Assembly (NCBI GenBank): GCA_032158295.1
Contig: CM063256.1
Span: 13,128,953-13,192,952, forward strand
Source: Pycnopodia helianthoides
Taxonomy: Eukaryota; Echinodermata; Asteroidea; Forcipulatida; Asteriidae
Direction of reading: 5' to 3'
DNA length: 64,000 nucleotides
The notes under the pieces were generated by a model. It saw only the letters and a list, made by a program, of their open reading frames with translations, was not told where the DNA came from and did no database searches. The position numbers were made by a program, and so were the translations under genes. Shown piece after piece: positions 44,001 to 54,752 of the stretch (its first letter is position 1; each line of letters starts with the position of its first letter).

Positions 44001-44521
44001 GGCCGGGATTGTAGGAGCAAAATATAATAATGTATTCGATAAAGAAAAAAGGCCTTCATTGGGCATTGTTATCTGGAAAAAAAAATCACCGGTAAATTTT
44101 TAAAGGGGAAAAAAACGAGTATTTAATTTAGAGGAGAAGTTTGATCTTGTTGTATCGACCTTGTGACGATGGCTTTAAACAAATTAAACTTACCATGAAG
44201 GAGTTCCACTAAGGCAGATACTGAAAATTTCAGCTCCTCCAACTCTCGTCTCATACCCCGTATCTCAGAGGTAACAATTTCCTGATTACTGGACACTCTT
44301 TCTTGCAACTCTTCTACTTGAAGTCCTGTGTCTTTCACCTGATCGTTTGTATTTCTTAGTTCAATGTTAACCATGGTTAGGTAGTTTTTTACCGTACTCT
44401 CCAACTCATCTATCTTACTACTTGTATCTAGCTCACAGCAAACCGTTTTCTGATTGCCCTGTAGTTCAGCTTGAGACTTCACGATCATAACGATCAACAA
44501 TGAACGGATAAACAGCCCCAT
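34787..44521 (-). CDS. FReD-3: secreted coiled-coil fibrinogen-domain protein
   Basis: Model: 44194-44521, 41881-41916, 41474-41610, 36365-36626, 34787-35031. It is 1008 nt in frame and predicts 335 aa. Exon 1 has the signal peptide, NQKTVCCEL and a clean coiled coil. The FReD part keeps [62 protein letters not shown] and MKIRPTPQ. All exon phases agree (1, 1, 0, 1). A second linker copy (43724-43759) could be added in frame. Intron 3 is swollen by tandem Tc1-like elements and a LINE scrap. This is one of two genes here with no visible lesion. As in other FReDs, a role as an oligomeric pattern-recognition lectin is likely but not shown by sequence. Confidence 0.75.
35032..36364. other. FReD-3 intron 4
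   Basis: No gene. Shared in part with FReD-2 and FReD-4 intron 4. Near 35770-36230 the motif ATTCGTTCGAACGGATT and relatives appear in both orientations around AGCGCAATTTCGTGCC, forming a degenerate inverted repeat like that at 16370-16990 and 50950-51440. Confidence 0.45.
36365..36626 (-). CDS. FReD-3 exon 4
   Basis: 262 nt, open. [52 protein letters not shown] and [23 protein letters not shown] donor and CTAG acceptor. Confidence 0.88.
36961..38841 (+). mobile_element. Tc1-like element, copy 1
   Basis: Inverted ends TGTCTGAAATTCTTTCAGCG and the complement of its right end (TTGCAGACA) extend over about 120-150 bp, then reach poly-G/poly-C tracts near 37100 and 38570-38690. Its transposase frame starts at 37346 (described separately). 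The right part carries imperfect repeats of a roughly 110-bp unit ending in a C run and ACAAAAACATCCT. It lies in FReD-3 intron 3. Copy 2 follows directly without spacer. Confidence 0.75.
37346..37930 (+). pseudogene. Truncated Tc1/mariner-type transposase, copy 1
   Basis: From ATG 37346 the frame encodes about 194 aa. It holds the N-terminal paired helix-turn-helix of Tc1-like transposases: [20 protein letters not shown], then [35 protein letters not shown] and the linker [13 protein letters not shown] full Tc1 transposase is about 340 aa with a DDE domain. The acidic catalytic motifs are not seen, and after PPNLWTDH the frame runs into unrelated sequence. It could at most bind DNA. Confidence 0.75.
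38842..40707 (+). mobile_element. Tc1-like element, copy 2
   Basis: Near-identical tandem copy of 36961-38841. Its right end CAGACA (40702-40707) abuts the left end TGTCTG of a third, cut copy at 40708. The G tract is shorter than in copy 1. No target duplication separates the copies. Confidence 0.75.
39220..39906 (+). pseudogene. Truncated Tc1/mariner-type transposase, copy 2
   Basis: Same frame as copy 1 from ATG 39220 with few changes (for example MHVSD to VRVSD). The stop that ends copy 1 is read through (TTTTGA to TTTTTAACC, with a shift), so the frame is longer, but the added residues match no DDE domain. It is also non-functional as a full transposase. Confidence 0.75.
40708..40938 (+). 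mobile_element. Third, truncated Tc1-like copy
   Basis: The left end TGTCTGAAATTCTTTCAGCG and its G tract are present up to GGTGGCCCAAGCAT. Then the sequence breaks off. Eight bases of unexplained sequence (40939-40946) separate it from block copy B, which starts at 40947 inside the LINE scrap. Confidence 0.75.
41474..41610 (-). CDS. FReD-3 exon 3
   Basis: 137 nt with donor ACG|GTAAG and a TTTACAG acceptor. [35 protein letters not shown]. About 4.8 kb from exon 4 because of the inserted Tc1-like elements. Confidence 0.82.
41881..41916 (-). CDS. FReD-3 exon 2 (linker)
   Basis: 36 nt, [12 protein letters not shown], donor GTAAGG, phase 1 on both sides. A second linker copy with donor GTACGG lies at 43724-43759. 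Confidence 0.6.
42040..42209 (-). pseudogene. Decayed exon 1 copy
   Basis: Equivalent of 19815-19987: signal peptide from ATG 42209, then a 1-nt insertion, a stop and loss of the coiled coil. Confidence 0.75.
43036..43416. repeat. Palindromic modular repeat, copy 6
   Basis: Same inverted repeat as 10028-10408, offset 33008. It is the only palindrome copy in block B. Confidence 0.8.
43724..43759 (-). CDS. Alternative linker exon of FReD-3
   Basis: 36 nt with TACAG acceptor and GTACGG donor, [12 protein letters not shown]. The nearest linker to exon 1 of FReD-3. Either or both linkers keep frame. Confidence 0.5.
43808..44011. mobile_element. 204-bp MITE, duplicate
   Basis: Same insertion at the same place as 28250-28453, with a handful of base differences. 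Confidence 0.8.
44194..44521 (-). CDS. FReD-3 exon 1
   Basis: Open from ATG 44521 to donor GTAAGTTT. Signal peptide, NQKTVCCEL, coiled coil to ELLHG. TATA-like box at 44618-44623. Confidence 0.75.
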
Positions 44522-47500
44522 TGTGCTCAAAAGTCAACACTAGACGACTTCGTATCGCTGTAATTTGGCTTAGAAATTGACACTGGGAAATGAGGATGAG
44601 CCTGTTTGTAAAACCAATATATACTTGTAGTATTAAAGTGTATATACGATTGAAGGTTGTGTGTTTTCGTCCTGTTGATTTATGCTGACGGAAGCGGAAA
44701 CGGAAACGAAGCTGAATAAACATCTAGGGACGAGTACAGCTTTACAGACATGAACTAAATAGTTCAGCAGACTGCGTTTGGAGGTCTAGTAATTATCCAC
44801 ATAAATCTTACCACAATCAATCTGAACAAGGAGGACCCATTGATAAAAATATAATAACCGTAACAATTCGTAAAATTTAATCCTTAATACCAAACTAAAG
44901 AAAACTTGATTTGCTCTGAATATTTTCCCGATACATTCAGTTTATGTAAAATTAATAATACTGTTACAAGGTGGGTCGTCGTATCACGTCCAGTGTATAA
45001 GTTTACAAAGCTGTTTGGCACCAAACTTGCTTAGCACTGAACAAATATTTTTAGAAGAAATAACTCACTTGTCAAAAACAAATGCTGTATTTATATCGTC
45101 AAAATTATTTACTGAAGACGATCGTTGGATACTGATCATATTAAGTAATTATCTCTGAATCATGTTATTTTTTACCACACTAATGTTTGACACAGTGCAC
45201 TGTTATAAGACTGATAGGGTGGCTTTACGAGAAGTAAAGTTTCCATTCCTCATTCGCATATTATGTTTGTACATTAACACGTCTGCGGTTGATACTTCAA
45301 GCGAATTGCCATGAATTGAATTTCACTTTGATGTCTGCGTTAAAAGTGAGTGAATTTCATATGTTAACATCACATTAAGTTCTGACTACCAGCTGTGAGG
45401 AAACGTTGATGAACTTTGGCCTTCAAGTTGCATCCTATCTGGCTTAGAGGGATGCATCCGCAGAATGGTCGTATCCGGTTTAGGAAAAACAAAAAACAAA
45501 GATGACACACAAACGAAATGTCCTTCAAATCTCATGCCTTTTGCAAGTCCTCATTATATATTTATTTGCGTGTCCCTAAATCGTAACCCTTTACTCAGAC
45601 TTCTATTGTGGGTCCTCATAAGCTTTGTCCTTTATGTGTTCTGGAAACATTACTCTTTGCACACATTGTTTCAACATTAATTCAACAATACACTTAAACA
45701 GTGATCTTTTGGGTCACAGATGGTCACAGCGAGAGAGTTGGAGGGTAAGAGGTTGCGGGATTGATGACGTTAACGATATACTAATCAACCAAAAAGACGG
45801 GCAAGACAAGTTTTGACAGTCAAACTTTGACGATTCAAACTGAATTTTGGAGGCACTTTAAAATGTGCAGATTCAATTTATGTTTGTATACTTTTTATAT
45901 CATAATCTAACTTATAATATTATATAAATAACAACTTTTCAGTATAAATCTAAACTTTGTTCTAAAAGCAGACGCTTTACAATGGTTAAAGGAACATTAC
46001 AGAATTGGTAAGAAAAAAACTTGTAAAATATACTTTTGATCACAGATTTACATAAAACTTACACGGTCTAATGATGATGATAGTAGAAAACATCCCTTGA
46101 AATATTTCTGTCTGAAATGCCATATTTGATGAGAAATGAATAAACTAATTTTCCGATTGGAGTTTATCGCTCACTGAGCGTTTTATTCATTTGTTGAATC
46201 TATGTGATTTCATACAAATGTGTAATCGGTTTTTCACTATTTTCTCGTGACCCAGATGGCCGATCGATCTCAAACTTCTACAGAGTTGTCAGTTTATGTA
46301 TATGGTGGATTACTTAAAGTGCTTACACTGCCAGCAACTGTTTTTCAGCAAAGACCAATTCTGTAATGTTCCTTTAACACCTTAAATGAAACTATTTGGC
46401 GGACTTATTTTTAAACGATAATCGCCAATCAGGCAAGTATCGTTCAAGAAACTGACTGTGTATGATATAAGCTATACAGTATTCATTCATCGTAATTGAA
46501 TAGCGACGACTGTTGTACTATTGGATCGGCAGTTAACAAAAACCTGCGAACGATACATAAATACTGTCCACATAACTATTTTAAAACCCATGTTTACTTC
46601 TTGGATCCAGTTCGGGATTGTTTATTTCCATTCGATTCTGACCGGAAAGGGCAGCACTCCAGTGCAGAAAAAGGTGATACACAGCCTGACCATGGAGGTA
46701 GAAATGACTGGATCAGAGCCTGCATTGGCTCAGCGTGTCCGGACGGACTCGGTACCAGCCTAACGAACACGATCAACAGTCATTTCCAACACAACGCGAC
46801 GTTTTACCACTTAGCTGTTAAAGTAAACATCACTTACGTCTAGGTACCATACACTTACTCTGTTGCTGAAGGCCTCAATACAAATTATGCAAATTAGCCT
46901 AGTTTTGATCTGTCTGTTTTTTTCCCCGGGGGAGCTCTGCCGAAATCGTCACAACGTTGTGTCGATCCAGGTTCGTAGACTCGCCCAGTTCTCCGAGCCA
47001 GTCGATGTTGCGCCCTCTACCGGTGACTAATACAGAAAACAGCGTCGCCAATCAAGACTAGGTACGTTTTGACTTTACGGAGACGCGCAGCATGTGGTCT
47101 CTCTGCGTATGTTGCATACCATTATTATGCCCAAAACTGACTATTATGCACAACAACGCTGGTAACACAGTGGGTGGGCATTTTTTCTGAGATATTGGGA
47201 TATTCGGGACACAACGGTTTGATTTAGGGTCAGATAACGAATACGACTGAAATATCTGTATCGATTGCCATTGGACGAAATAACAACGCTTTCCGACGTG
47301 CAGACATCTTTCCTTGTTGGACTCGCATCCTAGAAGAACAAAGTATGCGATTTCAGCCCTGTGCCTTCGTTTACTTCCTTGTTGCTTGTCTTTCAAGGTT
47401 ATGCAATTTTTAGAATGTTTTAAACATGGATCCAGCCAATCGGTCAAAAATGTCTACCCCTGAAAGTTACTTAAATTCAAGTGATCTCCTAATCAGACGA

Positions 47501-49050
47501 GACAGAATAGCAACTATACGTATACGCTCTATAATTATATACTTCTTTATTTGCCGAGTCTTCAGTTATATTTTTCTCGACTAGCGAATACCATTTACAA
47601 TCCAAATATGGTCATACTTATTCCAAACCTGCTTCTTTAGGAAAATTTTGAAATAAACATTGAAGTCTGAGTAGTAAATTAGGCTATCATGGCATAAAGT
47701 GGAAATTAGATTGTTAAGCAAATAAACATGTATCATGTTGAGTAGAGACAACGTAACGTGTGACGTCGCATGTTTACAAAAGAGCCATATAGCCCAAACT
47801 TCCTGCAGAAAAATGTGTGTACACTACCCGAAAGAAGAAAGCTTACAATCTTGTTTATTACCGAAAATATGATATTTTTTCCCGACTTTTGATAGGAAGG
47901 ACGCGAGCACATCTTAAAATTCCTTATTGTAATTTTCTTCCACAATTTGTTTTCTAACGAAACAACAAATAAGCATTCCCAAAAATGACCAGTGTAGTCT
48001 CGCCTGCCAGGAATTTCACTAGATTGCACAAGAGTCAATCTTTTGTAAACAAGGTGACATGGTCTCTACCTGTTATCAACTTTTGCTTAAGAGTTTCTTA
48101 AGAACAATTGAACAAATTTAGTTTCCAATGTACAATTGATTATGGGATACATAATCTAATATATAATAAAACAAAAGTCACGTTGTAAGTTAAAACTGCA
48201 TTAAATAAGGTCTCAAGAAGAATACCAACTTTACGTGTAAACGTTATCGATCTAAATTTAAGTGTAAATACATTCACCCGGAATTGTTTTTTATAAACTT
48301 ATTGAGCTTGTAGACGTATTGATACACGGAGTGTAAACATTTCGTTTTGTAAAAATCAGCCCCAAAAACGTAAGATGAAAAAAACAAAAACATTAAGAAA
48401 GTAATGCTATAGAATGTGTTCCTACACCTTGCATCAAAGTGTTAGGAAATACTGCAGCGAAACCTCTACCCCTAACACTAGATATGCCAGATTATAATTA
48501 GCACTAATAAGAACGTACACTAAATAATGTGATCAAACGTACACCGTGTTAATCGTAATCTTTATAAGAAAAGTCAAATTATTTTGAAGAGACTGGCCAC
48601 AGTCGTTGGCTGAGTAAGGTGTGTTTATTAAAAACTATAGATGTAAGAAGTGAAATCATTCTAATTTAAGACGACCTCGGTGAGTTTATGTCTCTGAGGA
48701 ATTCAGCATACATTGCAGCCGTCCATAGATCCGAACTGCACTCATTATTAGGAGATATACACGCATCATTTTATTATAAAAGAGTACAAGCTAAAAGTTA
48801 TCAACGAAAGCTAAAAACTTATTTTGGTAATCGGTTTCTTTTCTTTAAGATTTGTTATTGAACATGTTATAACATCTCATTAAGCCCCAAATCGCCGTGA
48901 TATAACTCTGTATTACTCTCATTGTTGTCTGCAGTAGAGAACTGATTGATACTAAGCCGGCTTATTGCATCGCCTGAAGCAAATAAGTTTGATAGCTATC
49001 CTTGTTAGAATTGCATCCGAGTTGACCTAACTATTGTTAACAATTTCAGC
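44522..49050. other. FReD-3 5' flank; no gene seen
   Basis: Nearly identical to 28963-33900 except that it has one TTAA-type MITE (45986-46377) where copy A has two. No family-matching frame. From about 48110 the two copies differ more often. Confidence 0.5.
45986..46377. mobile_element. TTAA-flanked MITE, duplicate of 30428-30819
   Basis: Same ends and TTAA flanks. Shared by both block copies, so it was inserted before the duplication. Confidence 0.8.
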
Positions 49051-50057
49051 ACTGTCAGTTCGTGCATTTCCTTGTTGGTTGTTATTGTCAATTTGTACGT
49101 ATCAAAACTTGAAAACCTAGATCTGGCACAAGCCAAAGTCAATTCTCGTATGACAATACCAGAGTCATTCAGCCCAGCTCTTACATACATCTTCGTGTGT
49201 ATAATTATTATACACAGATCAAAGAACAAAGCAGCAGAAGTAACAACAGGTAATCAGTTAAAACAAAAATCAAATACAATGCAGCTAAGGAGGACCACCA
49301 AGAGATACTGCAACATAAATGGAACAAATGATAGAACAGGGCTGCTGCAAACTGCACACCATCCCAAATGACCTACGTAATCATACAAAGCACGTTTATT
49401 GCTTGAGGTTTCTATCCCACCATAGTCTGTCTCAAAATTGCTCACACAACACACAATTACAATTGCATTTAGTGTATACAAATATCCAGTATATTTTGTA
49501 TGTATCGCTCAAATTGAATTTATATTAATGTTACAATAAAGAAAGTATTCCTTGGTGGAAGAAACTGTAAATAGTTCCACTACACGGAACGAAAACATAT
49601 CCACATGAAAAGAATTCTAGTCATTTGTAAATAATTGTTATACACGTTTAATATATCATGACCTCACATAGAGTCTGGTTGATACGTGCTTTCTAGACGG
49701 AAATTGTCAGTCTTTTATATTTTTTTAAGGCTACTTATACATAATTATATATATTTTGTGTGTTAGAGTGATTTCATTTAGTCCTCTACTTAACAATAGA
49801 TACTGTCCAACTCACATGCATTTTTTTCGTCATCATGTTATCCTGTTTAAGTGCAGAAATCGAAATAAAAAAAACGCTTACAGTTGTCAAGGATTATGTG
49901 CACTTTATTACGATAATGGCGATCAAAATAATCTATGTTGGGTTAAAGGTTAGTTTTCGACTTTTAAAGAGTTTCAAACGGAAACTATTTATTTCGAGGA
50001 TTGGTACTGGTATGACTTTGGTTAGTGAGCGGCAACATAGTGAGTGGTATGGTGCTA
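49050..50057 (-). repeat. FReD-4 3' flank, duplicated DNA
   Basis: Copy of the FReD 3' flank blocks (ATCTGGCACAAGCC, GGGCTGCTGCAAACTGC, GTGCTTTCTAGACGGAA). It has AATAAAGTGC at 49904-49909, about 150 nt past the ancestral stop. Confidence 0.55.
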
Positions 50058-50313
50058 CTATGGTCGAGTGGGTCGTATTTTCATCTCTGAGGTTTTGAGT
50101 GAGTAATAAAACCCTTCCAGTTACGCCAAACGACTCCCCGAGCAAATTCAGACGTGGACCCACGGAGGTACGCCCCATTAAGATTAGACCTGTGGCAGTC
50201 TGGACCGTACCACCAGGCGCCGTGGTATAATACGGCACAGTTCACTCTGTATCCATCGTTGTCTTGGTCTTTAGTAGTGAACTGATTGTTATTGTGGTAG
50301 CCCAGCGAGTCAC
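50058..50313 (-). pseudogene. FReD-4 exon 5 with 1-nt deletion
   Basis: [48 protein letters not shown], then WRNWKG. Between GTAA and CTTCCAG on the plus strand (50104-50118) there is one base fewer than in the other three genes. The ancestral stop would be TAG at 50058-50060. Confidence 0.8.
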
Positions 50314-53300
50314 CTGCAACAAAGAAAGATGCTTACATTTTACAGGGCGCTCGAGAAAAACTTTACTAACATAGCAACAACTTTGAAATATTTATGTATT
50401 TATTTTCATAATTGTCTTCACAGTGACTGCCTTTTCTGAGTATGAAACTTTGTTTTCTCTAGTTAAAGGTAGGGTCATAAATCGGTAAATGCTCCAAATC
50501 GTAAAGACCATCAAAACTTACTTTGTAAGAAGCAATGCAGCTGTAGATAGTTTAAACTATTGAACAAAAAAAAATCCGAATTAATATGGTTTCAAAAAAT
50601 GATCACCCAAATTTTGAATCTGTGAAACTATTCAAGTATGAATCGATTCTTAGATTTCTTAGAGTTGGTATCTGTTCAAAAATGCTGCGGCCGAACATTT
50701 CTTTTACTTTCTGTTTTCGAAGCGAGTAGACACTGTATTCAGCTGAAACGTTCACTGACTGCTATTGTATCTTTCTTTACGATTTTGCCCCTAAAACTGC
50801 ACTACATTGACAATCTATAACCCTACATTTAAGCCCAACAAATTAGCATAAAACGTGTATTTTTCTCTAAAACTGTGCGTTTAATCACTGCCAATTGTGT
50901 ACCATCGCCGAGAACAGCGTCGCTGTTCAATTATGAACAAAAAAGATTCATTAGAACCCCATTAGAAAAGTACGGAGCCCGGGAAGGGACAGTTGAAGAA
51001 AAAAACTATAGAGAGCCAATTCGTTCTCACTGTTTAGTAATCCGTTCAAACGAATTAGGTTTAGTCAAGGCATGAAATGGCGCTGCATGCATGCGTACGA
51101 TCCACTTGCTTCAAGATGGCGGAGGGCCGCGACGCAAGCAGTTTTTGAAAAATTAACAAAATGTGGGTCCATGAACACGCAGGCATAACACATATGCATA
51201 AATGTACGATATACAATAGTTTATTGAATTCTTCAGAACTTTTTGCTTCGCTGCCCTCCACCATCTTGAGGCAGTGTTGCTGTTGAGTGGATAGTACGCA
51301 TGCGTGAAGCGCAATTTCGTGCTTTGGTAAGCCATGCAAATGGGTTACTAATTCGTTCGAACTTATTTTTTAACCGTGCGAACGGGTTTCTAATTCGTTC
51401 GAACTGATTAGTTTACTGTGCGAACGATTTAGCCCCCGCATTATTTTTGTTTCTTACTACTGTCCCTTCCCGGGCTTTGTAAAAAGGCAATTTGGGGCAA
51501 GTGCAAAAATATAAATAACTTTTTCTCAACACATTTTTCGGGAAAGACACCGATTTATTTACCTGCGGTTCCTGAGTAACTTCCCAAAGTCAGCCTGTAG
51601 TTGTCACTCACATCGGCGATGCTGAACGAGTCGTAGACGGCGTACCTGGATTCGGTATCGAAGTCTGACATATCGACCCTGAGTTCGTACTCGCCCTGAG
51701 CGGTCAGACGGTGCAAGTTGTCGTTACCGAGCCAAAACTCCCCCTCGAGATTCCCAAAGCCCCGGCTGTAGTTGGCAAAGTCCAAGTAGAAATCAACACT
51801 GCCGTCCTGGCGCCGCTGAAAAACCTATCAAAGGAACGTAGGGTTTCAATACCCTAGTCTTCTTTAACTTGATCAAAATCCTTCTGTACAATGTACAAAT
51901 ACACTCTTAGCGATACTTACCGTCCATCCACCACAGTCTGTCTCCATATCACAATATACCTGGAAAGCCTCACCGAAGTCTGGAGGTTGAACCGTGTACA
52001 CGCCACTCATCGATACACCCCTCGCATGAATATCTGAACAATCCTTTAGGGTGGCAACTGTACAAGTATGTAAAAACATAATTATTTTGTATGATTTAGT
52101 TTCTCTCAAATCCTATGAACTGGAATTACCACATGTAAATATTGCACATGAATTACCCTAGAGTTCATCATCAGAACTATGAACTGCGGGATTTGAACCT
52201 GCGACCTCAGGATTGACGTTAACCAGCATTCTCCACAACGAGCTACTAAACACAGGCATTTACATTGATAAATACCCGTGGGGGCTTCCGTCGATGCGGT
52301 TTTCTCAATCACTCGTTCCAGCCTCGTTCGTAAGAAGGGTATTATAGGCTTTCCCAGCCAATTTTAACACCTGGCTCATTCAATTTCGTTTGAAAAGGAA
52401 TGCTGAGTTGAATCAGCGTTCAACAGTTAAAAGGAGTAATTCAATTTCACTAGTTTAGCATTCACATGGTCAAATAAGATCATTTAATTTCATTGGGCCG
52501 CAAGGCTCATTCAATTTCGTAAAAGCTATCAGCAAGACATGATCAACGATTCAGTTTCATCAGTGAGCAAACATTTTCCAAGTGTTTGCATTCAAATTCA
52601 AATTCTACGATGTGCTGTCTGACTCGTACTTGCTTATCTAAAGGCAGATATTTTGAAGAGAATTCATAACTACACTAGTAAACACAACCAAACTTACATG
52701 CCGAGATGCAGCACGTCAGAACATTGAAGGTTAAAGGAACATTACAGAATTGGTAAGAAAAAAACTTGTAAAATATACTTTTGATCACAGATCTACATAA
52801 AACTTACACGGTCTAATGATGATGATAGTAGAAAACATCCCTTGCAATATTTCTGTCTGAAATGCCATATTTGATGAGAAATGAATAAACTAATTTTCCG
52901 ATTGGAGTTTATCGCTCACTGAGCGTTTAATTCATTTGTTGACTCTATATGATTTCATGCAAATGTGTAATCGGTTTTTCACTATTTTCTCGTGACCCAG
53001 ATGGCCGATCGATCTCAAACTTCTACAGGTTTGTCAGTTTATGTATATGGTGGATTACATAAAGTGCTTACACTGCCAGCAACTGTTTTGTTAGCAAAAA
53101 CCAATTCTGTAATGTTCCTTTAAAGAAACACACTTCAAATATTAATGTGAACAAATGCACAGGAAAACAACAACGATTTCTTTTTTTTTTACAATTTTAT
53201 AACGACCCCTTATATTTTGAAGCTTTTGTTCATTTAAAATAATTGCGAACTTCTAACTTTACATGGTCCGAACATTAGCATAAGAAAAGTCAATAACATA

Positions 53301-54752
53301 AATATCAAGGCAAATATTCTCAAGGCTATATCAAAATATTTAGTTTTCATTTTAAACTTATCGGGTACAGGCTTTAACTTTAAGGGTAACAAAGCAAAAG
53401 ACGAACAATATTACAATTAAAAAGAAACACAGGATAAAAGTGAACATTTAATTAGACGGAAACGCTTCTTACAACTGAAGTGCCAGTAAAAAAAAATCTT
53501 GTCAGCTTATTCAGGGAGCCACAACTTATGTTGAATTTGAACGCAGACAAGTTGAAATGCATTGCCCCAAAACGAAAAAAGTAAGCGCCAGCTAGCAACA
53601 AATTCAAAATCATGTCCGCTTTGATGAGTCTTAATCTGATTTCATCAAATATAAATAGGTAGTAAAAATTCAGCTTAACAATGGTCAAAGTGTAATCTTT
53701 ATGTCTATAGATAAAATAGAAAGACTAAAACGAAATAATGTGTGCACAGAAATGAAATAGAATGCATTGGCAGCTAACAAGAAACCATATAGTGTGAGTC
53801 GATTACGGGAAATGCGTGAAATTGAATTATTATTTTTTTTTCTGAAATAGGCCGGAAAAACCTATACTAAAATCAATCAAGAAAGAAAACTTAATGACAA
53901 TCCATATTTAGGAATAAAAAAAACACTTTTGAATGATTTCATTAAACTGAATTTTTTTTGTTGAAGTTTTGCCAGTTGTCCTTCATGAAAAATGGTTGTT
54001 TTATAAAAGAAAAGCTTCATTTATGGTGTAATGTCCTCATGAAAAAAAAAATCTCCAGTAAATTAGAGGAGACCGCGACCTTGTTTTAGCTGACTTTGGT
54101 GTATAGGCAAGTAATCAAAAGCTGTGTCAATTACTGTAAATAAATTAAACTTACCGTGAAAGAGTTCCACTAAGGCAGAGACAGAGAGTTGCAGCTCTTC
54201 TAACTGTCGTCTTATACCCCGTATCTCAGAGGTAACATTTTCTTGATTGCCAGAGACTGCAACCTGCAACTCTTCCACTTGACGTCTTGTATCTCCTAGC
54301 TCAGAGGAAATCGTTTCTTGACTACCAGAGACTGCAACCTTCAACTCGTCCACTTGACGTCTTGTGTCTTTCAACTGATGCGTTGTGTTTTTTAGTTCCG
54401 AAGTTACCATTTCGTGACTCGTCGATAACTCATCCATTTTACCAGAGACTGCATCCTGCAACTCGTCCACCTTACGTCTTGTATCTCCTAGCTCAGAGGA
54501 AACCGTTTCTTGGTTGATTGATACTGTACGAAGGATTTCCTGGACGGTCGTAGAGTTGCAGCCGGTACCGGAGTTCATTGGAACGGAGCGTCCGCAAACG
54601 GGCGGGTTGATTGTGACGTGTGGCTGGCACACACATCGTTCAGTCTCGCTTGTTGTGTATGAGCCAATACTGTGCTCAGTTTGGGATTTGGCTCTCATAG
54701 CAAACACGGCTATGAAGACCAACAGGGTCATTTTGATACATGCTGGTTCCAT
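50058..54752 (-). CDS. FReD-4: FReD protein with long coiled coil, C-terminus frameshifted
   Basis: Exons 54155-54752, 51921-52057, 51563-51824 and 50058-50313. The start is ATG 54752 ([12 protein letters not shown]); ATG 54731 ([12 protein letters not shown]) would give a tidier signal peptide. Exon 1 adds a Cys-rich hinge ([23 protein letters not shown]), then about 25-residue repeats such as [20 protein letters not shown] that form a coiled coil. The linker exon near 52280-52320 has lost both splice sites, but because it is symmetric the exon 1 to exon 3 junction stays in frame. Exon 3 has ETDCGGW (Gly to Cys). Exon 5 has KDQDND instead of KDRDND. It lacks one base near 50110 (ACCCTTCC), so the frame ends at TGA 50081 after WRNWKGF. 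This gives about 409 aa and removes the final MKIRP strand. It is either a damaged gene or a base-call error. Confidence 0.65.
51563..51824 (-). CDS. FReD-4 exon 4
   Basis: 262 nt, open, [20 protein letters not shown] (first residues altered to VFQRRQ by TTTTTCAG), [46 protein letters not shown]. Confidence 0.87.
51921..52057 (-). CDS. FReD-4 exon 3
   Basis: 137 nt, [35 protein letters not shown]. One extra cysteine compared with the other copies. Splice sites ACG|GTAAG and TTGTACAG are intact. Confidence 0.85.
52160..52300 (-). repeat. tRNA-derived SINE remnant
   Basis: On the minus strand a tRNA-like head (GTAGCTCGTTGTGGAGAATG, then GAGGTCGCAGGTTCAAATCC) with a good B box. Closest to the SINE relics inside the tandem units. 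Too degenerate at the acceptor end to be a tRNA gene. Confidence 0.55.
52731..53123. mobile_element. TTAA-flanked MITE in FReD-4 intron 1
   Basis: Ends AGGAACATTACAGAATTGG and inverse, TTAA on both sides. Independent insertion from those at 30428 and 45986. Confidence 0.8.
53124..54154. other. FReD-4 intron 1, remaining part
   Basis: AT-rich, no gene or repeat family recognised. To the left of the MITE (52370-52580) the motif CATTCAATTTCGT recurs three or four times irregularly. Confidence 0.4.
54155..54752 (-). CDS. FReD-4 exon 1 (signal, Cys hinge, coiled coil)
   Basis: Open from ATG 54752 to ELFHG before donor GTAAGTTT. About 200 residues: signal peptide, a hinge with four cysteines, then tandem heptad units of about 25 residues (75 nt) with the core [19 protein letters not shown]. 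The last unit ([16 protein letters not shown]) aligns with the end of the shorter exon 1 of FReD-1 to -3. Confidence 0.78.

Larger units (their letters stand above)
40947..48100. repeat. Large duplicated block, copy B
   Basis: Matches 18726 onward. It contains FReD-3 exons 3, 2 and 1 and their 5' flank. It has one tandem unit where copy A has four, and it lacks the MITE at 32561-32952. The left edge lies within the LINE fragment shared with 18726-18960. Confidence 0.85.
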
